Positions 50,673 through 59,720 of a DNA stretch of 64,000 nt are shown piece after piece (position 1 is the first letter of the stretch; each line of letters begins with the position of its first letter). The position numbers and the translations under genes are program-made. The stretch is from positions 1-64,000 of the forward strand of contig NZ_LLYA01000225.1 of the NCBI RefSeq assembly GCF_001440415.1, read 5' to 3'. The stretch comes from Bradyrhizobium retamae. Lineage in GTDB: Bacteria > Pseudomonadota > Alphaproteobacteria > Rhizobiales > Xanthobacteraceae. Under the pieces are notes generated by a model. That model ran no database searches, was not told the DNA's origin, and worked only from the letters and a program-made list of their open reading frames with translations.

Positions 50673-52055
50673 ATGGTCTATCGGCAGATCATCGGTGCCA
50701 CCACCTATGCGTTCGACGGTTTGCGCGAGCTGCTCGCCAAAGCGACGCCGCCGCGATCCGGCGACCGTCTTGCCGGCGTCGCGGCCGATAGCGCGGAACA
50801 GATGATCGCAGCGCGAATGGCGCTCGCCGACGTGCCACTGAAGCAGTTCCTCAACGAGGCTGTCATTCCCTATGAGGATGACGAGGTCACCCGGCTGATC
50901 ATCGACAGCCACGATGCCCCGGGCTTTGCCGCCATATCGTCGCTGACCGTCGGCGGCTTCCGCGATTGGCTGCTCTCCGATGCCGCAACAAGCGAGTCTT
51001 TGGCGAAGGTCTCGCGCGGGATCACGCCGGAAATGGCTGCCGGCGTCTCAAAACTGATGCGCAACCAGGATCTGATCCTGGTCGCCAAGAAATGCGCCGT
51101 GACCTCGGCCTTTCGCAACACCATCGGCCTGAAGGGGCGGATGAGCGTGCGGCTGCAGCCCAACCACCCCTTCGATGACGCCAAGGGCATTACCGCTTCG
51201 ATCCTCGACGGCGTCCTCCTGGGATCGGGCGATGCCTGCATCGGCATCAATCCGGCCAGCGACGATCCGGCCGTGATCGGCGAGTTGCTGCGGCTGCTCG
51301 ACGGCATCATCTCGCGGCTGCAGATCCCGACGCAGGGCTGCGTGCTCACGCATGTCACCACGACGCTTGGATTGATCGGGCAGGGCGCGCCGGTCGATCT
51401 GGTATTCCAGTCTATCGCGGGAACGGAGGCTGCCAATCGCAGTTTTGGTGTCGATCTCGCGCTGCTGCGCGAGGCGCGTGAGGCGGGGCTGTCGCTTCGC
51501 CGCGGCACGGTCGGCGAAAATTTGATGTATTTCGAGACGGGGCAGGGTTCGGCGCTGTCGGCCAACGCCCATCACAATGTCGACCAGCAGACATGCGAGG
51601 CGCGGGCTTACGCGGTGGCGCGCGCATTCGATCCGTTGCTGGTCAACAGCGTCGTCGGTTTCATCGGTCCGGAGTATCTTTACGACGGCAAGGAAATCAT
51701 CCGCGCCGGCCTCGAGGACCATTTCTGCGGCAAGCTGCTTGGCCTGCCGCTCGGGGTCGACGTCTGCTACACCAACCATGCCGAAGCCGACCAGGACGAC
51801 ATGGACAATCTGCTGACGCTACTGGCCGCCGCAGGCGTCATCTTCATCATGGGCGTACCGGGCGCCGACGACGTCATGCTGAACTATCAGTCGACCTCCT
51901 TCCACGACGCGCTCTACGTCCGGGACCTCTTCGGCTTGAAGCGGGCGCCGGAGTTCGACGACTGGCTGGTCCGCTCAGGCCTCGCGGACGGCAATTTCCG
52001 GCTTGCCGGCAGCGCCGGCCTGCTGCCCGAATTTGCCTCGCGGCTGATCGCTTGA
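50673..52055 (+). CDS. eutB: Ethanolamine ammonia-lyase large subunit
   Basis: A 460-residue TIM-barrel subunit that binds adenosylcobalamin with EutC and converts ethanolamine to acetaldehyde and ammonia. Conserved blocks include 'RMALADVPLKQFLNEAVIPYEDDEVTRL', 'GLKGRMSVRLQPNHPFDD' and 'NLMYFETGQGSALSANAHHNVDQQTCEARAYAVAR', plus C-terminal 'MGVPGADDVMLNYQSTSFHD', matching EutB throughout. ATG 50673 has a GGGAAGG site. Its partner eutC is not next: hpnP separates them. No EutA, EutG or microcompartment genes are in the window, so this is a simple catabolic enzyme. Confidence 0.97.
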   Translation: MVYRQIIGATTYAFDGLRELLAKATPPRSGDRLAGVAADSAEQMIAARMALADVPLKQFLNEAVIPYEDDEVTRLIIDSHDAPGFAAISSLTVGGFRDWLLSDAATSESLAKVSRGITPEMAAGVSKLMRNQDLILVAKKCAVTSAFRNTIGLKGRMSVRLQPNHPFDDAKGITASILDGVLLGSGDACIGINPASDDPAVIGELLRLLDGIISRLQIPTQGCVLTHVTTTLGLIGQGAPVDLVFQSIAGTEAANRSFGVDLALLREAREAGLSLRRGTVGENLMYFETGQGSALSANAHHNVDQQTCEARAYAVARAFDPLLVNSVVGFIGPEYLYDGKEIIRAGLEDHFCGKLLGLPLGVDVCYTNHAEADQDDMDNLLTLLAAAGVIFIMGVPGADDVMLNYQSTSFHDALYVRDLFGLKRAPEFDDWLVRSGLADGNFRLAGSAGLLPEFASRLIA

Positions 52056-52184
52056 ACTCCGGCCTGCAGATTTTCGCAACCATTGAACCCAAAGCGAGTT
52101 AGAAGTCACAGTCACAATGTTGAAGAATTTCTGGCCCAACTTCCAATGTCGTGCTTAAATTCATGTCAGCCTTGAGGAAATTTG

Positions 52185-53771
52185 ATGAGAGTTGAAGGCA
52201 TTGGAACGGTCCGGCGTATCCTGTGCGTCTTCCCGCGCTATACGTCTTCTTTCGGCACGTTCGAATACGCCTATCCCCTGACCGCTGGCGTGAAGGCTTT
52301 CATGCCGCCACAGGGCCTCCTCCTGATCGCGGCCTATCTCCCGGCAAACTGGCAGGTGCGTTTCATCGACGAGAACATTCGCCCCGCCAGCAAGGAAGAC
52401 TTCGAATGGGCGGAAGCGGTGTTCGTCAGCGGCATGCACATCCAGCGCCAGCAGATGAACGATATCTGCCGCCGCGCGCATGCCTTCGATCTTGCGGTCG
52501 CGATCGGCGGCCCGTCGGTGAGCGCTTGCCCGGATTACTATCCCTCGTTCGATTATCTCCATGTCGGCGAACTCGGCGACGCCACCAATGAGCTGATCGC
52601 GCGGCTGGCGCGCGACCCTTCGCGTCCCGAGCAGCAGGTGGTGCTGACGACCAACGAACGCCTGTCGATGACGGAGTTTCCGATTCCGGCCTACGAGCTG
52701 GCGGAAGTGAAAAAATACCTGCTCGGCAGCATCCAGTATTCGAGCGGCTGCCCCTATCAGTGCGAGTTCTGCGATATCCCCGGGCTCTATGGCCGCAATC
52801 CGCGCCTGAAGACACCGCAGCAGATCGTCGCCGAACTGGACAGGATGCGCGAATGCGGCATCACCGATACGGTCTATTTCGTCGACGACAATTTCATCGG
52901 CAACCGCAAGGCCACGCTGGATTTGCTGCCGCATTTGATCGAATGGCAGAAGAGGACGGGCTATGTCGTGCGGCTGGCCTGCGAGGCGACGCTGAACATC
53001 GCCAAGCGGCCCGAGATCCTGGAGAAGATGCGCGAGGCGAGGTTCGTCACCGTGTTCTGCGGCATCGAGACGCCCGATCCCGACGCGCTGCACGCAATGC
53101 ACAAGGACCACAACATGATGGTCCCGATCCACGAAGGCATCCACACCATCAATTCCTACGGTATGGAAGTCGTCTCCGGCATCATCATGGGTCTTGACAC
53201 CGACAAGCCGGGCACGGCGGACGCACTGCTCAACTTCGTCGATGAATCGCGGATTCCGCTGCTGACGATCAATCTGCTGCAGGCGCTGCCGAAGACGCCG
53301 CTATGGGACCGGCTGGAGCGCGAAGGCCGGCTCAACGATGACGAGAGCCGCGATTCCAACGTCGAATTCCTGATGCCCTACGACCAGGTCATCAGTTCCT
53401 GGAAGCGATGCATGGAGGTCGCCTTCCGGCCCGAGAAGCTCTATGCGCGCTACCAGTATCAATGCGACTACACCTACGCCAACCGGATCAAGGTGCCGGT
53501 CGCGCCTGAAATGAAGACCTGGCCCAACATCAGGCGCGCGCTGATCATGCTGCGCAACATCTTCTGGCAGGTCGGGGTGCTCAGCGATTACAGGCGCGTG
53601 TTCTGGAAATTCGCGATCGGGCGCCTCAGGTGCGGCGATATCGAAGGGCTGATCGGTTCGGCCACGATCGCGCATCATCTGATCAAATTCGCGCGCGCGG
53701 CATCCGGCGGCCAGCAGAATGCGTCGAACTATTCGATCCGGCTGCGCGAGGCCTCCGTGCCTGCCGAGTAA
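52185..53771 (+). CDS. hpnP: Hopanoid C-2 methylase, B12-binding radical SAM protein
   Basis: A 528-residue radical SAM methylase that puts a methyl group on C-2 of hopanoids. The N-terminal cobalamin-binding half (about 10-150) holds 'ILCVFPRYTSSFGTFE' and 'GLLLIAAYLPANWQVRFIDENIRP'. The 4Fe-4S motif is Cys189, Cys193, Cys196 ('CPYQCEFC'), followed by 'TDTVYFVDDNFIGNRK' and a C-terminal DUF4070 region. The match is to HpnP rather than the C-3 methylase HpnR. ATG 52185 has a TTGAGGAAA site. Located between eutB and eutC, 6 bases before eutC. Confidence 0.92.
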   Translation: MRVEGIGTVRRILCVFPRYTSSFGTFEYAYPLTAGVKAFMPPQGLLLIAAYLPANWQVRFIDENIRPASKEDFEWAEAVFVSGMHIQRQQMNDICRRAHAFDLAVAIGGPSVSACPDYYPSFDYLHVGELGDATNELIARLARDPSRPEQQVVLTTNERLSMTEFPIPAYELAEVKKYLLGSIQYSSGCPYQCEFCDIPGLYGRNPRLKTPQQIVAELDRMRECGITDTVYFVDDNFIGNRKATLDLLPHLIEWQKRTGYVVRLACEATLNIAKRPEILEKMREARFVTVFCGIETPDPDALHAMHKDHNMMVPIHEGIHTINSYGMEVVSGIIMGLDTDKPGTADALLNFVDESRIPLLTINLLQALPKTPLWDRLEREGRLNDDESRDSNVEFLMPYDQVISSWKRCMEVAFRPEKLYARYQYQCDYTYANRIKVPVAPEMKTWPNIRRALIMLRNIFWQVGVLSDYRRVFWKFAIGRLRCGDIEGLIGSATIAHHLIKFARAASGGQQNASNYSIRLREASVPAE

Positions 53772-53777
53772 AGGCTC

Positions 53778-54572
53778 ATGAAAACGCCGACACCGCCGAC
53801 CCGCTCGCTCGAAGCCCTGCGGGAATTAACGCCGGCGCGCGTCGGGCTCGGCCGCTCCGGCGCGAGCATGCCGACTGACGCGCTGCTTGCCTTCACCCTC
53901 GACCACGCACGCGCGCGCGATGCCGTGCATGCCGCATTCGATGCGCGGCAACTCGTTGCGGAATTGGCCGGCCTCGGCCTGCAGGTTAGTGAGGTTTCCA
54001 GTCAGGCGCGCAACCGGCGCGACTATCTGCGCCGCCCCGATCTCGGACGCATGCTCGAGCCGAATTCACGGCGCGCGCTGGAAAAGCAAGGTGGCGGTGC
54101 GAACCAGGTTGTAATCGTGATCGGCGACGGGCTGTCGCCGGCGGCCGTCAATGTCCACGCGGTCGAGCTGGTTCGCCATCTTGCTCCGCGCCTGACGGAG
54201 GCCGGGATTCGGTGCGGCCATCTCGTGGTCGCTGCTGGTGCACGCGTGGCGCTGGGCGACGAGATCGGTGCCGTGCTCGGCGCGCAGATGGTGGTGATGC
54301 TGATCGGCGAACGGCCCGGCCTGTCGGCCCCCGACAGTCTCGGCGCTTATCTGACCTTTGCGCCGCGCAGCGGCCTCACCGATGAGAAGCGCAATTGCGT
54401 GTCCAATATCCACGGCGCAGGCCTGAGCTACGATGAGGCCGCCTTCAAGATCGCGTGGTTGGTGCGTGAAGGCATCGCACGCCGGGTCACGGGCGTGGCG
54501 CTGAAGGACGAAAGCGGAACCGCGCTGATCGCCGCCAGTGGTGCTGGCAGGTGTGGCAAATCAGAGACTTAA
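53778..54572 (+). CDS. eutC: Ethanolamine ammonia-lyase small subunit
   Basis: A 264-residue EutC that helps form the adenosylcobalamin site with EutB. 'RARDAVHAAFDARQLVAELA' and 'QVVIVIGDGLSPAAVNVHAVELV' are family hallmarks, and 'ISYDEAAFKIAWLVREGI'-like 'GLSYDEAAFKIAWLVREGI' closes the fold. It starts 6 bases after hpnP, so the three genes eutB-hpnP-eutC are probably one transcript, and EutC synthesis would depend on reading through hpnP. Confidence 0.95.
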   Translation: MKTPTPPTRSLEALRELTPARVGLGRSGASMPTDALLAFTLDHARARDAVHAAFDARQLVAELAGLGLQVSEVSSQARNRRDYLRRPDLGRMLEPNSRRALEKQGGGANQVVIVIGDGLSPAAVNVHAVELVRHLAPRLTEAGIRCGHLVVAAGARVALGDEIGAVLGAQMVVMLIGERPGLSAPDSLGAYLTFAPRSGLTDEKRNCVSNIHGAGLSYDEAAFKIAWLVREGIARRVTGVALKDESGTALIAASGAGRCGKSET

Positions 54573-54782
54573 CGCGCATTTTCGACATTTGCGTCCCGAT
54601 TTGCCCTGCCGCGCGCGCTTGCCGGATCAGGTTCGGGCCTGTAAAACGGCGCCGATTAATTTACCGCGTGATTTCAAGGGCTAGTGCCGATCGGATAGGG
54701 GCCGGCAAGGCCGTATTCGCGCCACCAAGCTGCACATAAAGCCAAGCTACGCAAACAGGCCGACGTGAGAACTGGACAGGGT

Positions 54783-57173
54783 ATGCTCGACAAGAACTCG
54801 GAAAGTCGCGTCCACGTCGCAGCCATAGAGGATCCGCCGCCGGGCAAGAGCATCGCCTTCGGGCTCGAGCGCATGGGGCTGATCGCGGTCAAGGCGCCGA
54901 TCCTGTCCATGGTCATTCTCGCGGTGCTGATCGTGGCGGCCATCTTCGGCATCCAGCGCATCAAGATCGACGACTCGCTGAGCCAGTTGTTCCGCTCAGA
55001 TTCCAAGGACTTCAAACAGTACGAAGCCGTCACCAAGCGCTTTCCGGCGACCGAATTCGACGTGCTGGTCGTGGTCGAGGGCAAAACGCTGCTCGCCCGC
55101 GAGAACCTCGAAAAGATCCGCGACATGGTCACCGACCTGCAACTGGTCGAGGGTGTGCGCGGCCTGGTCTCGCTGTTTTCGGCGCGTCAGGCGCCAGAGC
55201 CCGGCAAGTTGCCTGCCGCGCTGTTCCCGCCCGAACTGCCGCAGGGCGCCGCCTACGACAAGTTCGTCGAGACCGTCAAATCCAACGAGATCATTCGCGG
55301 CAAGCTGTTGTCCGAGGATGGCACGCTGGCGCTGATCGTGCTGTCGCTGGAGCCGAAGGTCGTTTCCTCGAACGAGCTCGGCACGGTGGTCGCCGAAATG
55401 CGGAAGATCATGGCCGAGGATCTTTCCGGCAGCGGGCTCAACGCCCAGCTGTCCGGCGTTCCCGTCATGCAGCTCGAGATCCGCAACGCGGTCAAGCGCG
55501 ACGGGCTGACCTACAATATTCTCGGTATCCTGGCCGGCTGCATCATCGCGATCATTTTCTTCCGCAAGATATCGTTCATGGTCGTTGCGGCCTTCCCGCC
55601 GATCATCGCGATCCTGCTCGCGCTCGGTGGCCTCGGGTGGGCCGGTTTCAATCTCAACATGTTCCTGAACGTTATGACGCCGCTCATCATGGTGATCAGC
55701 TTCTCGGACTCCATGCAGTTGACGTTCGCGGCGCGCGACCGGCTGATTGCCGGCCAGGACAAGCTGAAGGCCTTCACCAACGCCGTGCTGGTAGTCGGCC
55801 CGGCCTGCGTGCTGACCCATGGCACCGCCGGCATATCCTTCATCGCGCTGCAATTCTCCGATTCCGAACTGATCCGCAAATTCGGCGAGGCCGGTCTTGC
55901 CGCCACCATCATCGCGCTGGTGGCCGTGCTGTCGCTGGTGCCCGTATTCGGCGTGCTGTTCGTCCGCAACGAGAAGATTTTTGCGGTGAAATTCCAGAGC
56001 GCCGACGCCGGCGTGCAGGCGCTGCGCAATTTCTGTTACTGGATCGCGGTGCGCATGGTCGGCCGCCCCGGGCTGTTCAGCCTGCTCGCGTTGCTGCTCG
56101 TCGCCGGCCTCGGCTACATCTACGCCACGCTGGAGCCGCGCTACCGGCTCGCCGATCAGGTGCCGGACAAGCGGCAGGCGGTGGCGGCATCGAGCCGGCT
56201 CGACGCCAAGCTCACCGGCGCCAATCCGATCGACGTGCTGATCGAGTTCCCCAAGGGCGCCTCGCTCTACGCGCCGGAAACCTTGAAGACGATCGCCGAC
56301 GTCCACTCGATGGTCGAGAAGTCGGCCGGCGTCGGCAACGTCTGGTCGCTGGAAACGCTGCGCCGCTGGCTCGCGGAGAAGGCCGGCAGCAGCGACGTTG
56401 CGACGCTGAAGGAATATGTCAGCGTCATCCCGGAACATCTGGTCCGCCGCTTCATCTCGGCCGATCAGGATGCGGTGGTGGTGTCAGGGCGCGTTCCCGA
56501 TCTCGATTCAAGCGAAATCCTTCCTGTGGTCGACAAGCTCGACAAGGCACTCGACAAGGTGCGCGCCGAACACCCCGGTTATGAAATCGCGGTCACTGGT
56601 CTGTCAGCAATTGCGGCGCGCAACAGCGCCAACATGATCGACAAGCTCAACCACGCCCTGACGATTGAATTCCTCATTGTCGCCGTCTTCATCGGGCTCG
56701 CGTTCCGCTCGGTCGTGGTGATGTTCTCCTGCATCCTGCCGGGTATCTTCCCGGTGGTGGCATCGGGCACGGTACTGTGGATGTTGGGCGAGGGGCTGCA
56801 ATTCGCCAGCGTCGTCGCGCTGACGGTATCGTTTGGCCTGGGCCTGAGCGCCACGATCCACTTCCTCAACCGGCTTCGCCTGGAGAGCAAACCGGGCGTC
56901 AGTTCGGGACTGGCGGTCGAGCGCGCCACCGTGCTGGTCGGCCCGGCGCTGATCCTGACCACGGTGGTGCTGGCCTGCGGCCTCGTCGTCACCGTGTTCT
57001 CCGACTTGCCGTCGCTACGCTTGTTCGGCTGGCTCAGCGCGTTCTCGATGGTCGCAGCGCTGGTCGCTGACCTCTTCATCCTGCGGCCGACCTCGATGTT
57101 CCTGATCAGCCTGTCAGAAAAGATTCGCGGCGTCAGTCACGTCGAGCCAGCGGACAACAAGGCCGCCGAGTAG
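54783..57173 (+). CDS. hpnN: RND/MMPL family transporter, HpnN-like
   Basis: A 796-residue membrane transporter of the RND superfamily (MMPL type) with two homologous halves, each a single helix, a large periplasmic loop and a bundle of helices. The first helix is at about 38-58, the first bundle about 260-410, the second half from about 440. Its place beside hopanoid genes and its size match HpnN, needed to move hopanoids to the outer membrane; a paralogue of unknown role is known beside HpnN in Rhodopseudomonas, so exact identity is uncertain. ATG 54783 is preferred; a GTG at 54765 is also possible. Confidence 0.75.
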   Translation: MLDKNSESRVHVAAIEDPPPGKSIAFGLERMGLIAVKAPILSMVILAVLIVAAIFGIQRIKIDDSLSQLFRSDSKDFKQYEAVTKRFPATEFDVLVVVEGKTLLARENLEKIRDMVTDLQLVEGVRGLVSLFSARQAPEPGKLPAALFPPELPQGAAYDKFVETVKSNEIIRGKLLSEDGTLALIVLSLEPKVVSSNELGTVVAEMRKIMAEDLSGSGLNAQLSGVPVMQLEIRNAVKRDGLTYNILGILAGCIIAIIFFRKISFMVVAAFPPIIAILLALGGLGWAGFNLNMFLNVMTPLIMVISFSDSMQLTFAARDRLIAGQDKLKAFTNAVLVVGPACVLTHGTAGISFIALQFSDSELIRKFGEAGLAATIIALVAVLSLVPVFGVLFVRNEKIFAVKFQSADAGVQALRNFCYWIAVRMVGRPGLFSLLALLLVAGLGYIYATLEPRYRLADQVPDKRQAVAASSRLDAKLTGANPIDVLIEFPKGASLYAPETLKTIADVHSMVEKSAGVGNVWSLETLRRWLAEKAGSSDVATLKEYVSVIPEHLVRRFISADQDAVVVSGRVPDLDSSEILPVVDKLDKALDKVRAEHPGYEIAVTGLSAIAARNSANMIDKLNHALTIEFLIVAVFIGLAFRSVVVMFSCILPGIFPVVASGTVLWMLGEGLQFASVVALTVSFGLGLSATIHFLNRLRLESKPGVSSGLAVERATVLVGPALILTTVVLACGLVVTVFSDLPSLRLFGWLSAFSMVAALVADLFILRPTSMFLISLSEKIRGVSHVEPADNKAAE

Positions 57174-57229
57174 CGAACGCTGCTGAACAACAGGGGTTGC
57201 CGGCCGACGGCAGCCAGAGGGGCTGAGGA

Positions 57230-58288
57230 ATGACGTCTGCAGGATTAGCCGCTCGCCCTGCGGCCGACGCTGCCGCCTACCGCGCGGTCGAACACATCTA
57301 TCATTCCTATCTCACCGGGCTGATCCTGATGCTGGCGTCGCGGGCCGGCGCGCCGCGCGCGGCCGAGGTGGTATTTCGCACCTTCCGGCGCCAGCAACTG
57401 GCGCGCTTCCTTCCCGGATTGAAGAAGCTCGGCCTCGACCAGCTTCCGCATGCGGTCGCGTGCGCCCAATATCACTATCTGTCGAACCAGGTCGGCGGCG
57501 TGAAGGTCGAATATGTCCGCGAGAGCGACACCAAGGCCTGGGTGCGCTATCCGCCGCCGCGCTGGATCTGGTCCGGCACGGCCATTTGCGGAATCCCCTC
57601 GGAAGTGTCGCGTGCGATGTTGCGCGGATGGCATTCCAATAACGGCGTCGTGCTCGGCAATCCCAGACTCGGCTTTGTCTGCACGGGTCAGACCGTTGAC
57701 GGTCAGCCGGGGCTCGAAGGTTACTACAAGGAATGGGATCACGATCTCGCGCCCGAGCAGCGACTGCAGTTTTCGCCGGGCGAACGCTGTCCGCCATTCT
57801 GTGCCGAGCTCGCGCCGCGCCTGCCGGAGAACACATGGCCGGAGGAACGGCTGCAGAAGGTGCTTCGCAATTATGCGATGGAGTACATCACCTCGATCGT
57901 TCCGGAGACGATTGCCGTGCTCGGACCGGAGGAGGGCGGCCATCTCGCCGGCGCCGCGGCGCGGCTCGTCGGGATGCACACCTTCGACGACGTCGCTGCG
58001 CTGTTGGGTGGCGTGGAGGCGGGGGCGGTGGGTTTCGCCAAGGCCTTCGCCCGGCTTGCGCGGGGGCAGGACGACGATGCGGAACTGCAAATCGAAGGCC
58101 CGGGCGCAACCGTGCGCCAGGCTTCGTGGCGCCTGATGGCGGAACGTGAAGCGCTGTCGCCTCAAGTGTTCGATGCCTGGAACGAATTGTGGGTGGGGGC
58201 CGCGCTCGCGCATGATCGCTTCATGCGCGTCGAGGTGACGGAACGCCGCGACCGCTGTGATGCGTATTGGGCGTGGCAATTCCGCTGA
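57230..58288 (+). CDS. Hypothetical protein in the hopanoid locus
   Basis: A 352-residue soluble protein with no signal peptide or membrane segment. The N-terminal half is helical ('AEVVFRTFRRQQLARFLPGLKKL'). The middle has conserved-looking aromatic/Cys stretches ('PPPRWIWSGTAICGIPSEVSR', 'GFVCTGQTVDG', 'GERCPPFCAEL') that could bind a metal or cofactor. It resembles nothing I can name with confidence; a weak likeness to aminothiazoline-carboxylate hydrolase-type domains is only a guess. It follows hpnN by 56 bases with a GAGGGGCTGAGGA site, so it is probably cotranscribed and may act in hopanoid synthesis or transport. Confidence 0.8.
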   Translation: MTSAGLAARPAADAAAYRAVEHIYHSYLTGLILMLASRAGAPRAAEVVFRTFRRQQLARFLPGLKKLGLDQLPHAVACAQYHYLSNQVGGVKVEYVRESDTKAWVRYPPPRWIWSGTAICGIPSEVSRAMLRGWHSNNGVVLGNPRLGFVCTGQTVDGQPGLEGYYKEWDHDLAPEQRLQFSPGERCPPFCAELAPRLPENTWPEERLQKVLRNYAMEYITSIVPETIAVLGPEEGGHLAGAAARLVGMHTFDDVAALLGGVEAGAVGFAKAFARLARGQDDDAELQIEGPGATVRQASWRLMAEREALSPQVFDAWNELWVGAALAHDRFMRVEVTERRDRCDAYWAWQFR

Positions 58289-58303
58289 GCTGCCGAAAAT
58301 AAA

Positions 58304-58332
58304 AATGGCGGTGCCCGGGGGGAGCCGCCATT
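58304..58332 (-). terminator. Rho-independent terminator hairpin
   Basis: AATGGCGG (58304-58311) pairs with CCGCCATT (58325-58332); on the minus strand the stem is followed by TTTTTATTTT. It serves the minus-strand exported protein at 58358 and, as a hairpin, may also close the plus-strand unit ending at 58288. Confidence 0.8.
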
Positions 58333-58357
58333 GGCGCTACTGCTTCGAAGAACCGTA

Positions 58358-58861
58358 TCAGGTCCTGGTCATCGTGATCTTGACGCCGCGGATCTCGCCC
58401 TTGGAGTCGATCTGCACGCTCTGCTTGTTGCCGGTGGTGCGCAGATTCAGGTTGGCTGCAAATCCCGATGCTTCGACAAACACGTCGATCTGGCCGCCAC
58501 CGGCGGTGCCCTGCAGATTGCCGAAGATGTTTCGGCTCTTTTCGCTCCAGTTGCCCGAAATGCGTTCACCCTGGCTGGTGACATCGCTCGAGAGATCGAA
58601 CTTGTAGCTGTCGCTGGCGCAGTGCAGGTTTTGCTTCAGGCCAAGCCCGCTGGCGTTGACCTTGTAGTCGGCCTTGCAGCGGATGTTCTCGGTGGTGCCG
58701 TTGGAGAGCGCGACAGTCCCTGTGCCGCTCCAGTTTCCGTCAAAGCCGGCAAACGGGCCGCCCGCCTGCGCATGGCTTTGAGCGACCGACAACATTAGCG
58801 CGGCGCCGACGCCGGCCGCTGCAACAGCCTGACGGAGCAAGCTGGAACCAAACAGTTTCAT
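58358..58861 (-). CDS. Small exported protein of unknown function
   Basis: A 167-residue protein starting MKLFGSSLLRQ, with a clear signal peptide ending near 'SHAQA' (about 27-31). The mature part is beta-rich ('FDGNWSGTGTVALSNG', 'IDVFVEASGFAANLNLRTTGN') with two cysteines that may pair (in 'NIRCKADY' and 'HCASDS'). It looks like a lipocalin- or calycin-like envelope protein; this is a guess by eye. ATG 58861 has a GAGGGGA site. Convergent with the hopanoid-locus unit, so it is separately regulated. Ends at a terminator. Confidence 0.8.
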   Translation of the reverse strand: MKLFGSSLLRQAVAAAGVGAALMLSVAQSHAQAGGPFAGFDGNWSGTGTVALSNGTTENIRCKADYKVNASGLGLKQNLHCASDSYKFDLSSDVTSQGERISGNWSEKSRNIFGNLQGTAGGGQIDVFVEASGFAANLNLRTTGNKQSVQIDSKGEIRGVKITMTRT

Positions 58862-59287
58862 CGTGAGTCTTCCCCTCAAATAGACGTTCTTCGCAAAGAT
58901 AGGTCTCGCCGCATCGAAGATTTAGTGTTCCCGCAGTATGTTAGGTTCAAATGACCAGATGCTGTTTCCGGCGGTCTCGGCAGCAAGAAACGCCGCAAAG
59001 CGACCGAGAGGAATCAAGGCGTTCCATCAACTCCGTCGGCGCAGCATTTAGCTTCGCCCACGACCGTCTGCAAGAACCAATTTCCGAGAAAGTGTGGCAG
59101 AAATACACGTTAGATATCAGCCGGTTATTTGCCGTGCTGGGATCGCCGTAAATTTAGCCGTATTTGCCATGCTTGTCCTGTGCACGTTGCTGCGTCACGC
59201 GGCACCTGCCATCCAAACAAATCCGCCCCGGCGATGCCGAAACGCAATCGGGAACGGGATTTCATGCTGCCGAAATGAAGGAATACG
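58862..59287. other. Divergent intergenic region between two exported proteins
   Basis: About 425 bases with short spurious frames only. It must contain the promoters of the minus-strand exported protein and the Cys-rich protein. It is less GC-rich than its neighbours, in keeping with regulatory sequence. Confidence 0.5.
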
Positions 59288-59530
59288 ATGCGTAAATCTC
59301 TCCTGGCCCTCACTTTGTTGTCGATGTCGGTCTCGTCGAACGTCGCCTTCGCCCAGCAAGCGCAGCGCAGCGGAACGGAGGAGGAGCAGAAGGCCTGTAC
59401 GCGCGACGTGCAGAAATTCTGCCGCGCGGTCATCGATCAGGGCGATTTCACGATCCTGGCGTGCCTCAAGGAAAATCGGCCCAAGATCAGCGCGGCCTGC
59501 AACCAAGTTCTCAAGAACAACGGCCAATAA
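59288..59530 (+). CDS. Small exported cysteine-rich repeat protein
   Basis: An 80-residue protein: signal peptide (residues 1-22, ending 'VAFA'), then a 58-residue domain with four cysteines in the order 'KACTRDVQKFCRAV...ILACLKENRPKISAACNQVL'. The spacing C-x7-C and C-x11-C matches the Cys-rich GLG1-type repeat (PF00839-like), found in small periplasmic proteins. A GAAGGAATACG site precedes the ATG. Function unknown. It lies upstream of hpnC but about 190 bases away. Confidence 0.85.
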   Translation: MRKSLLALTLLSMSVSSNVAFAQQAQRSGTEEEQKACTRDVQKFCRAVIDQGDFTILACLKENRPKISAACNQVLKNNGQ

Positions 59531-59664
59531 GGCGCGTCGCGTCCGTTAACCCTCGCGGAAAAGCCATTTTCGGCTCTATGACGCGCGTCACGGGCGGGGT
59601 TGATCAGCCCATATAGCATTGGTTTTGGCGGCGTATTCCCCTATATGGGGCTCGCGATCTCCTC

Positions 59665-59689
59665 GCATGCGCCGGGCACCGGCGCATGC
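59665..59689. promoter_or_regulatory. 11-bp stem hairpin just upstream of hpnC
   Basis: GCATGCGCCGG (59665-59675) and CCGGCGCATGC (59679-59689) are exact complements around GCA, ending 31 bases before the hpnC ATG. A second small palindrome (CCCTATATGGG) lies about 30 bases upstream. Possibly in the mRNA leader as a stabilising or regulatory hairpin, or the end of the upstream transcript. Confidence 0.55.
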
Positions 59690-59720
59690 CGCCAATCCCG
59701 ATTGATGTAGCCAGTTCTTG

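Noticed and set aside
52203..52229. GGAAC-N18-CGTC resembling an EcfG (general stress) promoter
   Set aside because: It lies inside the conserved N-terminus of hpnP, downstream of the ATG, so it cannot drive the full gene; the -10 is also one base off consensus. No better match was found upstream of 52185.
54996..56438. 480-codon minus-strand frame inside hpnN
   Set aside because: Antisense to conserved transporter sequence; composition is that of a frame shadow.
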